From NCBI GenBank assembly GCA_016235445.1, contig JACRLB010000032.1, positions 101,020 through 165,019 on the forward strand: a DNA stretch of 64,000 bases, given 5' to 3'. The number at the start of each line of letters is the position of its first letter. The stretch's first letter is position 1. Origin of the DNA: Chloroflexota bacterium. GTDB lineage: Bacteria > Chloroflexota > Anaerolineae > Anaerolineales > Villigracilaceae. The position numbers were made by a program, and so were the translations under genes. Below are positions 16,302 through 24,325 of this stretch, piece by piece. The notes beneath the pieces are model-generated. The model had not been told where the DNA came from. It worked only from the letters and a program-made list of their open reading frames with translations, and did not search any database.

Positions 16302-17999
16302 ATGACCGACTACGACGCAATTATCATCGGTTCGGGCGCGGGAGGGTTGACCGCCGCTGTCGCATTGGCGCAGGCGGGGAAGAAGGTTCTCGTGCTCGAA
16401 CAGCACGACCGTCCAGGCGGGTGGACACATTCGTTCACGTTGAATGGCTATCGCTTTAGCCCAGGCGTGCATTACATCGGTTCGCTGGAGGAGGGCGGCG
16501 GATTGCGTCGGATTTATGATGGGTTGGGAGTGTCGCAGGATTTGACGTTCATCGAGTTGAATCCCGATGGGTACGATCATATTTTTATCGGTGACAAGCG
16601 TGTGGACTTTCCGAAGGGCAGGGAAAATTTAATTGAACGGCTGAAGGGACATTTTCCGCACGAGGCGCAGGGAATCGATTCGTACTTCGCGGATTTGACT
16701 GGGATGATCGAAGGACTGCGTCGCATTGGGAATTTGTCGAATCCAATACAAGCCGCGAAGGGCGCGGGGAACGTCCTGAAATGGATGCGCGCTACGGGCG
16801 CGGATCTCATCAACGCGCATATCAGCGACCCCGTGTTGCGCGGCGTGCTGGCAGGTCAATCGGGCGACCACGGACTGCCGCCCTCGCAGGTCTCGGCGTT
16901 CATGCACGCGGGCATCACCGAACATTATTTCAACGGCGCCTACTATCCAATGGGCGGGGCGTTCACGTTGCCGCGCGCATTTGTCAGGGGGCTGAAACGC
17001 GCGGGTGGGCAGATCAGGCTACAGTCACGCGTGAAGCGGATGCTCATCGAAGGGAAGAAAGTCATCGGCGTCGAATTGGATTCGGGGGAAGAAATCCGCG
17101 CGGGCGTCGTCGTCTCCAATGCGGATCCCGAAGTGACCTTTGGCAAGTTGATCGGACGCGAGCATCTTTCGTCTAAATTACAGCGGAAAATTGATTCGGT
17201 TAAATATTCGACGTCGTGCCTGAGTTTATTTTTTGCGACGGATATGGATTTGCGCGCCGAGGGACTCGACTCGGGAAACATGTGGTACTACGATCACGCC
17301 GACGTGGACAAGATTTACGCAGACGGGCTGACAGACGCGCTGTTGCGGGACACCACACCTGCGGTGGGTGCAGGTGAGACGCCGCCTGGGATGTTCCTGA
17401 CCGTGACGACGTTGAAAGACCCGTCGGGTTTCGACAGGCTCAACCAACAGCGGGCGACGGCGGGACATCATACCTGCGAGTCGTTCGCGTTCGTGGGCTA
17501 TGAGGCGTTCGAGAAATGGGCGCAGACGAAATATGGTGAACGTTCCGTTGACTACTCAGCAATGAAAGAAGACCTGGCGTGGCGCATGGTGCGCGGACTG
17601 GAGAAGCGCATCCCTGGGTTGAGCAAGCACATCGTGTATTACAGTCTCGGCACGCCGCTGACGAATGAACATTATCTCAACGCGACGCGCGGAAATTTAT
17701 ACGGCATCGAAAAAAGCCCGTCGCAGGTAGGACCGTTTGCCTTTTCCCCGCGCACAGAATTTGACGGATTATTTTTATGCGGCGCGAGCACGCTCAGTCA
17801 CGGCGTGGCGGGCGTGACCCAATCGGGAATCGACGCGGCCAAGGCGGCGCTCAACTGTCGCACTCGCGATATTCTTGTTCAGAACGGCGCGAGCCTGACG
17901 TTTTTGCCGTCGGAGGATGTATCCGCTTGGCCTGAGAATTTGAGGAGGAAGATGGAACGCGGGGAGGTAGCGAGGGATGATGAGGAGAGGGAAGTGTAA
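16302..17999 (+). CDS. CrtISO / retinol saturase-like FAD oxidoreductase
   Basis: A 565-residue flavoprotein. The N-terminal dinucleotide motif IIIGSGAGGLTAA, then VLEQHDRPGGWTHSF and FSPGVHYIG, is typical of prolycopene isomerases and retinol saturases. NADPEVTFGKLIG and the C-terminal FLCGASTLSHGVAGVTQSG (FAD-binding end) confirm the family. Related enzymes isomerise or reduce polyene chains, but no carotenoid gene is nearby, so the substrate is open. AGGAG precedes ATG 16,302. Just after the stop codon lies an F element. Confidence 0.88.
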   Translation: MTDYDAIIIGSGAGGLTAAVALAQAGKKVLVLEQHDRPGGWTHSFTLNGYRFSPGVHYIGSLEEGGGLRRIYDGLGVSQDLTFIELNPDGYDHIFIGDKRVDFPKGRENLIERLKGHFPHEAQGIDSYFADLTGMIEGLRRIGNLSNPIQAAKGAGNVLKWMRATGADLINAHISDPVLRGVLAGQSGDHGLPPSQVSAFMHAGITEHYFNGAYYPMGGAFTLPRAFVRGLKRAGGQIRLQSRVKRMLIEGKKVIGVELDSGEEIRAGVVVSNADPEVTFGKLIGREHLSSKLQRKIDSVKYSTSCLSLFFATDMDLRAEGLDSGNMWYYDHADVDKIYADGLTDALLRDTTPAVGAGETPPGMFLTVTTLKDPSGFDRLNQQRATAGHHTCESFAFVGYEAFEKWAQTKYGERSVDYSAMKEDLAWRMVRGLEKRIPGLSKHIVYYSLGTPLTNEHYLNATRGNLYGIEKSPSQVGPFAFSPRTEFDGLFLCGASTLSHGVAGVTQSGIDAAKAALNCRTRDILVQNGASLTFLPSEDVSAWPENLRRKMERGEVARDDEEREV

Positions 18000-18165
18000 T
18001 AAATAACTGATGTTACGCACTTTACCTAAAAGTTGATGTCGTTGCGAGCCGCGCTCTTGGTTTTCGCGGCGAAGCAATCTCCTAGTCGGCAGGGGGATTG
18101 CTTCGGACAAAGAACAAGGGCGTCCTCGCAAAGACATGCCGCTACTGCGTAACATCAGTAAATAA
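18000..18165. repeat. F element with 7-bp target duplication
   Basis: TAAATAA at 18,000-18,006 and 18,159-18,165 flanks 18,007-18,158. The shell arms CTGATGTTACGCA and TGCGTAACATCAG are perfect. The core pairs GTTGCGAGCC...GAAGCAATCTCC with GGGGATTGCTTC...CCTCGCAAAGAC, as in the free core at 40,845. It begins one base after the stop of the oxidoreductase. Confidence 0.8.
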
Positions 18166-18211
18166 ACCTCTTCAAAACCTTTACAACAATTCCCTTATCG
18201 TACATGCAAGC

Positions 18212-18266
18212 CCTAAAGGTCTGTTTTCCCTTCGTAAATTCCCGACTAACGAGAAAGACCTTTAGG
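18212..18266. repeat. Isolated R core
   Basis: CCTAAAGGTCT (18,212-18,222) pairs with AGACCTTTAGG (18,256-18,266). The inner CCCTTCG and loop match the core at 11,779-11,832 read in the other direction. CGTACATG just upstream is a remnant of shell G. Nothing else is seen between 18,000 and 18,349. Confidence 0.65.
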
Positions 18267-18349
18267 TTTTTTACAAAAGAAACAGATGGCAGATTCATAG
18301 GTTACACTTGTGCTTTACGTATTGCAATGACAAATAATTGGAGGTCATG

Positions 18350-19477
18350 ATGTCAACCGATACAGCCCTGATTGAAAAACGAGAAGAACTCAAACGCCGT
18401 TTGGCAGCGGGTGAATACAAAACGCTTGTTGATATTTTTCTGGGTTGGTTTGAGCGGCTACTTCGGAGAATCACCCGCCGATCCAAGCCCCTTTCGCTTT
18501 GGGTGGTCACAATTGTTTTGTGCATTATTATTGAACTGATCAATATTTCAGGAATTTACATAGCGGGAGATTGGGTGGCTGTTCGTAAAGGCTCCGAATT
18601 CTATGGGCTAGGATATAAAATTGGTTTTCTGATCACTATGTCCACTGGCATTCTCGTTATTATTGGCACAATAGTGTTCAATCAATATATAGGCAGGCTT
18701 TTGGCTCTTTGGCGGGATGATATCCTTAATAAGACCAATACAACAATAAGTTTGAACGATTTCGAAGATTGGCTGAAAACAACTTGTAGTTGGCGTTTAC
18801 ATCTTTTTACAACCTTAATCTTCACCATATTATATATGCCGTACCTTCTATCCACAATAAGCGTCCTGTTTGGGATGGACATAGGCTATGGAATACTATT
18901 TGCGCTAGTTGTTGGGGTTATATTTGCCAGCAGCATGCTCTATCAATTATTAATGGTTATACTCTTATCAGCAAGATTGCGCCGATATGACTTGGAACTT
19001 TTTTCGTCAGACCCAGGGAGTTCAGAAATAATTTCCCGTTTATCTGGTGAACTTGGATTCTTCATTTATTTTTTTGCAATCTTCGCAGCTTTTTTGACTC
19101 TGGTGACTTCCCAGATGGGGGGACTTTCTCCATTTGGATTTGTACTAGTCTTATTCTTCTGGCTGCCCATTACTGTTTTGTTCATTTTGAATCAGACCAG
19201 TCTATCCAGCATCATTCGACGCGCCAAATGGAAAACTCTCAATGAAATTCAGACGATGGTGGAGAAACTTCAAGAAGGAAATAATTACTCAGACAAAGAG
19301 ACAATGGAAGCCATTAACCGTCTGATAAATTATCATAACCAGGTAAAAGCAACGCGAAATTCAGCAATTGATTTGGGCACCACGCTCAATTTCATCAATT
19401 CATTATTGTTGCCGTTGATCGCATTTATATTGGGAAACCTTGACCTTGTAACAAGTTTGTTTACTAACAAACCATAG
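18350..19477 (+). CDS. Orphan multi-pass membrane protein, AT-rich
   Basis: A 375-residue protein of no family I recognise. A charged N-terminus (1-45) is followed by helices at about 47-72, 82-108, 150-175, 178-205, 235-260, 264-290 and 345-370, with a predicted coiled segment at about 290-335 (WKTLNEIQTMVEKLQEGN). The base composition is visibly lower in GC than its neighbours, and codons such as ATA and TTA are frequent, which suggests acquisition from elsewhere. GGAGG at 18,340-18,344 supports ATG 18,347 or 18,350. Confidence 0.72.
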   Translation: MSTDTALIEKREELKRRLAAGEYKTLVDIFLGWFERLLRRITRRSKPLSLWVVTIVLCIIIELINISGIYIAGDWVAVRKGSEFYGLGYKIGFLITMSTGILVIIGTIVFNQYIGRLLALWRDDILNKTNTTISLNDFEDWLKTTCSWRLHLFTTLIFTILYMPYLLSTISVLFGMDIGYGILFALVVGVIFASSMLYQLLMVILLSARLRRYDLELFSSDPGSSEIISRLSGELGFFIYFFAIFAAFLTLVTSQMGGLSPFGFVLVLFFWLPITVLFILNQTSLSSIIRRAKWKTLNEIQTMVEKLQEGNNYSDKETMEAINRLINYHNQVKATRNSAIDLGTTLNFINSLLLPLIAFILGNLDLVTSLFTNKP

Positions 19478-19531
19478 GATTGCGGAGAAGATGTCCGTAT
19501 CACAGGGGCGGGGCGGGCAAGGATGTGATTT

Positions 19532-20803
19532 ATGCGCATCGCCATCATAGCGCTTGGAAGTCGGGGAGATGTTCAACCCTACATCGCTTTGGGACAGGGT
19601 TTAAAAAAAGCGGGTCATGCTGTACAGCTGGCGACCACGCAGGAATTTGAAGCGTTGGCAAAATCGCATGGGCTGGAATTCCGCTCCATACGCGGGAATT
19701 CGCAGGTTGGAATCGAGAGCAAGGAATGGCGCGAACTTTCGGAGAAAGGGAATCTCATTGCAATTATGAGACTCCTGATGAAAGAATATCAACGCGCAGC
19801 CATTGAAATGCTGGAGGATGGACTCGTCGCCTGCGAGGGAATGAACTTGCTGATCACAGGCAGCATGGGCTTGCACATCTGCATCGCGCTTGCAGAGAAA
19901 TTAAATCTTCCATTTATTCAAGCTCATTTAATTCCGATCGCACCAACAAGAACTTTCCCCAGCGCGCTCCTCCCGCAAACTCGGCTAAATTTGGGAGGCG
20001 CGTTCAATCTCATATCATCTCGTCTTGTTCTACAGATGGCGTGGCTGGGAGGTCGTCCCGTGATCAACCGCGCGCGAAAAAAAGTACTTGGTTTACCGCC
20101 CGCTTCATTCGCTGAACCTTTTCAATCCATCCGCTCAAAAGATTTCCCCACGCTCTATGGATTCAGTCCATCCGTAATTCCCCCGCCAACCGATTGGAGC
20201 GCTGAGAATCATGTCACAGGCTATTGGTTCCTTGATTCAGCCGATGACTGGACTCCGCCCTCAGCCTTGTTGGATTTTCTGCAAGACGGTGCTCCGCCTG
20301 TGTACATTGGGTTTGGCAGTATGAGCAGCCGCAACCCGCAAGAGACTGCGGACATGGTCGTTAAAGCGATTAAGAAAACGAATCAACGTGCGCTTTTGTT
20401 TTCAGGCTGGGGTGGGTTACACAAAGAAAACCTGCCTGATTCGGTGTTGATGATCGACTCGACTCCGCATGACTGGCTATTCCCGCGCGTCGCGGCAGTT
20501 GTGCATCACGGCGGCGCAGGGACAACTGCCGCTGGTCTCAGGGCAGGCGTGCCTTCCATCGTGATCCCGTTCCTCATTGACCAGCCATTTTGGGGGCAGC
20601 GCGTTCACAAACTCGGAGTTGGACCTGCACCGATCCCCCGTCGAAAACTAACCGTTGACCGGCTCGCACAAGCTATTCAAGAAGCAGTCACGAATACAGC
20701 CATGCGTCAACGCGCTGCTGAATTGGGTTCGAAAATTCAAGCCGAAGATGGAATTGCAAATGCAGTGGAAATCATTCAGCGGATTGAAGGAATTAAATCG
20801 TGA
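19532..20803 (+). CDS. GT1-family glycosyltransferase (UGT / sterol glucosyltransferase type)
   Basis: A 423-residue GT-B fold enzyme. The N-domain opens with IALGSRGDVQPYIALGQGLKKAGHAV, the acceptor-domain signature of the sterol glucosyltransferase, MGT and macrolide group. The C-domain has IGFGSMSSRNP, then the donor-binding VHHGGAGTTAAGLRAGVPSIVIPFLIDQPFWGQRV. It probably transfers a hexose from a nucleotide sugar to a lipophilic acceptor. The acceptor is not known. It lacks a strong ribosome-binding site. Confidence 0.92.
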   Translation: MRIAIIALGSRGDVQPYIALGQGLKKAGHAVQLATTQEFEALAKSHGLEFRSIRGNSQVGIESKEWRELSEKGNLIAIMRLLMKEYQRAAIEMLEDGLVACEGMNLLITGSMGLHICIALAEKLNLPFIQAHLIPIAPTRTFPSALLPQTRLNLGGAFNLISSRLVLQMAWLGGRPVINRARKKVLGLPPASFAEPFQSIRSKDFPTLYGFSPSVIPPPTDWSAENHVTGYWFLDSADDWTPPSALLDFLQDGAPPVYIGFGSMSSRNPQETADMVVKAIKKTNQRALLFSGWGGLHKENLPDSVLMIDSTPHDWLFPRVAAVVHHGGAGTTAAGLRAGVPSIVIPFLIDQPFWGQRVHKLGVGPAPIPRRKLTVDRLAQAIQEAVTNTAMRQRAAELGSKIQAEDGIANAVEIIQRIEGIKS

Positions 20804-20816
20804 AGCAAACAACCAC

Positions 20817-21065
20817 TGGTCAACGGACTCTGTCGCAGACTCGCGGACGGGAACGGATGTCCGCTTTGGGAGGGAGAGTCCACGCGGGAGGGCACTCAAC
20901 GGATTTTGTAACGGATGAACGGATGTTTGCTTGAATAGGCGAGAGTCCACGCAGGAGAGAGGATGGTCAATGGCACGGGGGATTTGGTCAACGGACCGCT
21001 TCGCGTCGCGGACTCACGAACGGGAACGGACAGTCCGCTTTAGCTGGGGGAGAGTCCACGCGGGG
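20817..21065. repeat. Tandem degenerate repeats, family I
   Basis: Three imperfect units follow the pattern GGTCAACGGACT, a CGCGGAC segment, ACGGGAACGGA, GTCCGCTTT, a G-rich stretch, GAGAGTCCACGCGG (about 20,818-20,889, 20,897-20,956 and 20,986-21,065). Each unit pairs an ACGGACT near its start with AGTCCAC at its end, so it can fold. Two more units lie at 21,798-21,978. No reading frame is kept. Confidence 0.6.
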
Positions 21066-21074
21066 AAAACAAAA

Positions 21075-21094
21075 ATCCCACTGCATTGTGGGAT
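21075..21094 (-). terminator. Terminator after the DUF2442 gene
   Basis: ATCCCAC (21,075-21,081) and GTGGGAT (21,088-21,094) form a 7-bp stem with a 6-base loop. On the minus strand it is followed by TTTTGTTTT. Confidence 0.75.
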
Positions 21095-21101
21095 CAATTT
21101 T

Positions 21102-21503
21102 TTACTTCTTCTTCGATTTAACTTTTGCTTCTGACACTTGTCTCTTTGGCTGGCGCGGCTTATAAATTGCCCTAATCTCATCTCGTGCAGGTCCAAGATA
21201 ATCCGCGATGCTGATCTCGTCGTTGATGCCGCACTTTTCAGGGTCCCAGATGATCATGGTGCGGCTCTGATTGATCTCAAACTTCTTTCGGTCTTCCATG
21301 GATGCGTTATAGACGGTGGGAATCCACCACACAGGGATTGAGATTATGCGTTGATCGGTCAATTCGACGTGAATAAACTTCTCGTTGAATTTTACATCGT
21401 GGATAGTTGCCTCTTTTGGGAAAGTGTATTCGTCAATGGAGTGTTGGACTTTATACCGCTTCACTTGTATCTTTTCATCCATTTGCTTTACGTTTGTAAC
21501 CAT
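21102..21503 (-). CDS. DUF2442 domain protein
   Basis: A 133-residue protein. Residues 35-100 match DUF2442: HDVKFNEKFIHVELTDQRIISIPVWWIPTVYNAS followed by WDPEKCGINDEISIADYLG, with the typical acidic 'D-ISIADYL' end. A basic Lys/Arg tail follows, possibly for nucleic acid contact. DUF2442 genes are often paired with DUF4160 genes, as here, 7 bp apart. The pair resembles a toxin-antitoxin module in size and order, but no activity can be assigned from sequence. ATG 21,503 follows TAGGAATGGC. Confidence 0.88.
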   Translation of the reverse strand: MVTNVKQMDEKIQVKRYKVQHSIDEYTFPKEATIHDVKFNEKFIHVELTDQRIISIPVWWIPTVYNASMEDRKKFEINQSRTMIIWDPEKCGINDEISIADYLGPARDEIRAIYKPRQPKRQVSEAKVKSKKK

Positions 21504-21510
21504 GCCATTC

Positions 21511-21750
21511 CTACAGCAAGTATTCCAGGTCTTGCTCAATAATCTTTAAAGCCTTGTTCAATTCATGACTTCTCAAGGTCTTGCCTGCACGCATCACTTC
21601 AACTTTCGGTTCCAGCCAGATTTTTGCGTCGTTATGATCGTTCTGTGAACCTTTTCCCACGTGAACACTTGCGCGGTTTTCATGTAATGCGTCATAGCTA
21701 TGAAACCAGAAGATCAAATTATCGGCTTCGAGGATTTTTGGACTCATCAT
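21511..21750 (-). CDS. DUF4160 domain protein
   Basis: A 79-residue protein. It has the DUF4160 pattern: a strand LIFWFHSYDALHENRASVHVG (HENR and the following HVxxG are conserved) and KIWLEPKVEVMRAGKTLRSHELNKALKIIEQ. It lies immediately upstream of the DUF2442 gene in one transcription unit. A TATAAT box is 8 bp before ATG 21,750; the second in-frame ATG at 21,747 is equally possible. Its function is not known. Confidence 0.88.
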   Translation of the reverse strand: MMSPKILEADNLIFWFHSYDALHENRASVHVGKGSQNDHNDAKIWLEPKVEVMRAGKTLRSHELNKALKIIEQDLEYLL

Positions 21751-21758
21751 AGGCAGTG

Positions 21759-21764
21759 ATTATA
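21759..21764 (-). promoter_or_regulatory. -10 box TATAAT for DUF4160-DUF2442
   Basis: TATAAT on the minus strand ends 8 bases before ATG 21,750, with no ribosome-binding site between, so transcription would start at or near the start codon. Confidence 0.55.
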
Positions 21765-21797
21765 GCAGGAAAAAAAATCGCGCTGTACGGAAATTTT

Positions 21798-21978
21798 GGT
21801 CAACGGACTTTGTAACTTTGATTGAGCGAGAGTCCACTTGGGAGGGGGAAGAAGAAAGGATGAAGGATGAAGGATGAAGGATGAATGAAGCGCACGCGGA
21901 TTTGGGTCAACGGGTTGTGTCGCGGACGGGAAGGGATAACCGCTTTGGGAGGGGGAGAATTCACTCAGAGGAAAAGCA
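21798..21978. repeat. Two further family I repeats and a GGATGAA microsatellite
   Basis: GGTCAACGGACTTTGT...GAGAGTCCACTTGGGAGG (21,798-21,848) and GGTCAACGGGTTGTGTCGCGGACGG...GGGAGAATTCACTC (21,906-21,978) are family I units. Between them GGATGAA is repeated about four times (21,857-21,884). Confidence 0.6.
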
Positions 21979-22022
21979 CAATGCTACAATGAGCGTATAC
22001 TTTATTTGTAATGAGGATAGCC

Positions 22023-22131
22023 GTGAATCACTTTATCGAAGGCACAACGCAGGGCGCATCCCTGTGGCCCTCACGATGAATTTCCCGCAACCAGCCCCGA
22101 AATGCGCGAGTTGTGGAAGCTGGAAGAATAA
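22023..22131 (+). pseudogene. Short frameshifted coding remnant
   Basis: GTG 22,023 has GAGGAT upstream at good distance and opens MNHFIEGTTQGASLWPSR, stopping at 22,079. Shifting by one base at 22,075 continues as DEFPATSPEMRELWKLEE and stops at 22,131. The two halves join without a gap and look like one small protein of about 36 residues. Either this is a broken gene, or the 18-residue peptide is the product. No family is recognised. Confidence 0.4.
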
Positions 22132-22134
22132 CAC

Positions 22135-22189
22135 TCGCGCGTCTCGACTGCGGCTTTCGAAAAAACACGAAAGCCTCCGCTCGACGCGA
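22135..22189. terminator. Long imperfect hairpin
   Basis: TCGCGCGTC with GGCTTTCG (22,135-22,159) pairs with CGAAAGCC and CGCTCGACGCGA (22,168-22,189), with an A-rich loop. No T-run follows, so termination is uncertain. It sits just before the NTF2-like gene. Confidence 0.4.
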
Positions 22190-22214
22190 ATAACTTAAAA
22201 AAGAAAAATACATC

Positions 22215-22643
22215 ATGACCTCACCCTTCTCCTCCGACCTCATCCACTCTGCGCGCGAACGCTTCAATATTGCCATCGCGGAGAAAGACTCCAAACGCAT
22301 TCGCCCACTGCTCGCGCCGAGCTATCATCTCATCACTGGCCGCAGTGACCAGTTCCACGGAGCCGATGAAGAGGAAATACGTTGGGCCGAACTTTTCCAA
22401 AATGATCCAACTGCCGTCTACCGCCGTACCCCGCGCGAAGTCACCGTCAACGAAGTTTGGGGCATCGCTGAAGAACTTGGCAACTGGCAGGGCACGTACA
22501 CCGCCAAAGGAATTTTAGTCAACGCATCGGGCGTCTATGCCGCCAAATGGCAGTGCGCACAAAACGGTGATTGGATACTGCAAGCCGAAGTCTTCACCAC
22601 CCTCACTTGCGAAGGTCCCTGCAACCCGCCTGAGCCGATTTAG
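22215..22643 (+). CDS. NTF2-like (SnoaL/DUF4440 type) protein
   Basis: A 142-residue single-domain protein with the cone-fold pattern of the DUF4440/SnoaL-like group: ARERFNIAIAEKDSKRIRPLLAPSYHLITG at the start, GADEEEIRWAELF, then strands with GIAEELGNWQGTYTAKG and GVYAAKWQCAQNGDWILQAEVFTTLTC. Such proteins bind small ligands or act as isomerases. No catalytic set can be assigned here. The leader is A-rich without a clear ribosome-binding site. Confidence 0.82.
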   Translation: MTSPFSSDLIHSARERFNIAIAEKDSKRIRPLLAPSYHLITGRSDQFHGADEEEIRWAELFQNDPTAVYRRTPREVTVNEVWGIAEELGNWQGTYTAKGILVNASGVYAAKWQCAQNGDWILQAEVFTTLTCEGPCNPPEPI

Positions 22644-22684
22644 TATCGCAACATAAAGGTTGCGATAAGCACAAGGAATTAGAA

Positions 22685-24106
22685 ATGGACATCATCACAG
22701 GAAAGATTCTAAAATTAAACAACTGGCCTGATGGAAAAATCATCGGGATTGCAAAAGGGATTTCGACTGAGCTATCAGCCCGGGGGTTAAGTCGCGAAGC
22801 GGTTCTTAATCAACTGGATGCTGTTCGGGAAAACCCGGTCAATTTCCTCACCGACGCATTGCTCGCAGACCTCGCGCGCGAGTGCATTCGGTTGGCGCAA
22901 TCGGATGAACCTGCGGTGGATACATTGTTCGAAAGCCCCATCCCCTTCCCAGTTTGGGGACGGGAACATATCGATGATGAAGCGGTGAAGCAAATGGACA
23001 ATGCCATGCGCCTGCCCATTACCGTGGCTGGCGCGTTGATGCCTGATGCCCACGTTGGCTACGGACTTCCCATCGGCGGCGTGCTGGCAACTGAGAATGT
23101 TGTCATCCCGTACGCTGTGGGTGTGGATATTGCCTGCCGCATGAGACTCTCGCTTTATGAGGTCTCGCCGATTTTGCTTGGACAAAAGAAGGGGATGTTC
23201 GAAGACGCGCTGATGGAGCAAACTGCCTTCGGTATGGGGTCAAAGTGGACTGGTAATAAGAAAGCCCAGCATAAAGTGTTGGATGATGATGCCTGGTATG
23301 CCACCCGCCAATTGAAGACGCTGAAAGACACGGCCATGAATCAACTTGGCACAAGCGGCACGGGCAATCATTTTGTGGAGTGGGGTTCGTTTAAATTGAA
23401 TGAGCCAATGTTCGGGTTGAACCCCGGTGAATATCTTGCCCTGCTTTCGCACAGCGGCTCACGCGGAGTCGGCGCGAGGATCGCAGACAGGTTTAGCAAA
23501 CTCGCGATGGAGAAACACCCAGACCTCGATAAGAGCGTGCGTTATCTTGCATGGCTCTCGCTTGATTCAGAAGAGGGCCAGGAATATTGGCTCTCGATGG
23601 AACTGGCGGGCAGGTTTGCTTCGGCAAATCATTACATCATCCACAAGCGGGTGGCGGCGGCGGTTGGCTTGAAGGAAGCGGCGGTGGTTGAAAACCACCA
23701 CAACTTTGCCTGGCACGAAACCCTGCCCGATGGACGCAATGTGGTCGTGCATCGCAAGGGAGCCACGCCCGCAGGCGAAGGCATATTTGGCATCATCCCA
23801 GGCTCGATGGGAGATGCAGGCTACCTCGTCCGCGGCAGGGGCGTAGGCAACTCGCTTTCGTCCGCTTCGCATGGCGCAGGCCGCTTGATGAGCCGCAAAG
23901 CCGCAATCAATTCCATCAGCAGACCTGCGCGGGATGAATATCTCAAAGAACGCGGCGTCACCCTGCTCGGCGGCGGCATTGATGAATCTCCGCAGGCGTA
24001 CAAGCCCATCGAAGAAGTCATCTCTGCACAGCGCGATCTTGTGGATGTGCTGGGTAAATTCACGCCGCGCATTGTCCGCATGGCAGATGAGCCTGGTGAT
24101 AGCTAA
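22685..24106 (+). CDS. RtcB-family RNA ligase
   Basis: A 473-residue protein of the RtcB family, which joins 2',3'-cyclic phosphate or 3'-phosphate RNA ends to 5'-OH ends using GTP and Mn. Visible are DAHVGYGLPIGGV, GVDIACRM (Cys and Asp ligands), GTGNHFVE, SHSGSRGVG, ENHHNFAWHE, RKGATPAGEG, GSMGDAGYLVRG and SASHGAGRLMSR, where the His accepts GMP. All catalytic residues seem present, so it should be active. No archease, RtcA or RtcR is nearby. AAGGAATT precedes the ATG. Confidence 0.94.
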   Translation: MDIITGKILKLNNWPDGKIIGIAKGISTELSARGLSREAVLNQLDAVRENPVNFLTDALLADLARECIRLAQSDEPAVDTLFESPIPFPVWGREHIDDEAVKQMDNAMRLPITVAGALMPDAHVGYGLPIGGVLATENVVIPYAVGVDIACRMRLSLYEVSPILLGQKKGMFEDALMEQTAFGMGSKWTGNKKAQHKVLDDDAWYATRQLKTLKDTAMNQLGTSGTGNHFVEWGSFKLNEPMFGLNPGEYLALLSHSGSRGVGARIADRFSKLAMEKHPDLDKSVRYLAWLSLDSEEGQEYWLSMELAGRFASANHYIIHKRVAAAVGLKEAAVVENHHNFAWHETLPDGRNVVVHRKGATPAGEGIFGIIPGSMGDAGYLVRGRGVGNSLSSASHGAGRLMSRKAAINSISRPARDEYLKERGVTLLGGGIDESPQAYKPIEEVISAQRDLVDVLGKFTPRIVRMADEPGDS

Positions 24107-24107
24107 C

Positions 24108-24246
24108 AACTCACCTTACGCGCCCTCATACCCTAACGGGCACTTTCCCCAACCCTTCCCCCGAAGGGGAAGGGAGTCCCCTTCGGGGGAAGGGTTGGGG
24201 TGAGGGAAAAACACACGCATTTTCTAAAAACTGCGTAAGGTGAGTT
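24108..24246. repeat. Palindromic element, AACTCACCTTACGC shell
   Basis: AACTCACCTTACGC (24,108-24,121) and GCGTAAGGTGAGTT (24,233-24,246) are perfect 14-bp arms. The core has two overlapping CCCTTCCCC/GGGGAAGGG and ACCCTTCCCCCGAAGGGG hairpins related to those at 1968 and 14,482. It starts two bases after the rtcB stop. Confidence 0.78.
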
Positions 24247-24249
24247 AAT

Positions 24250-24288
24250 AAAAGGTCACGGAAAAGCAAGGGAATTCCGTGACCTTTT
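24250..24288. terminator. Terminator hairpin before the cyclase gene
   Basis: AAAAGGTCACGGAA (24,250-24,263) pairs perfectly with TTCCGTGACCTTTT (24,275-24,288). It ends the rtcB transcript just before the next promoter. Confidence 0.8.
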
Positions 24289-24291
24289 CGT

Positions 24292-24297
24292 TATAAT
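24292..24297 (+). promoter_or_regulatory. -10 box TATAAT for the cyclase gene
   Basis: TATAAT directly after the terminator, 28 bp before ATG 24,326. Unlike the leaderless genes, this one has a short leader with AGAGG. Confidence 0.55.
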
Positions 24298-24325
24298 GAA
24301 TACATCAAAACTCAAGAGGTGTGCC

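Noticed and set aside
20817..21978. A CRISPR array
   Set aside because: Units are long, degenerate and unevenly spaced, without constant repeats and unique spacers, and no cas gene is in the window.
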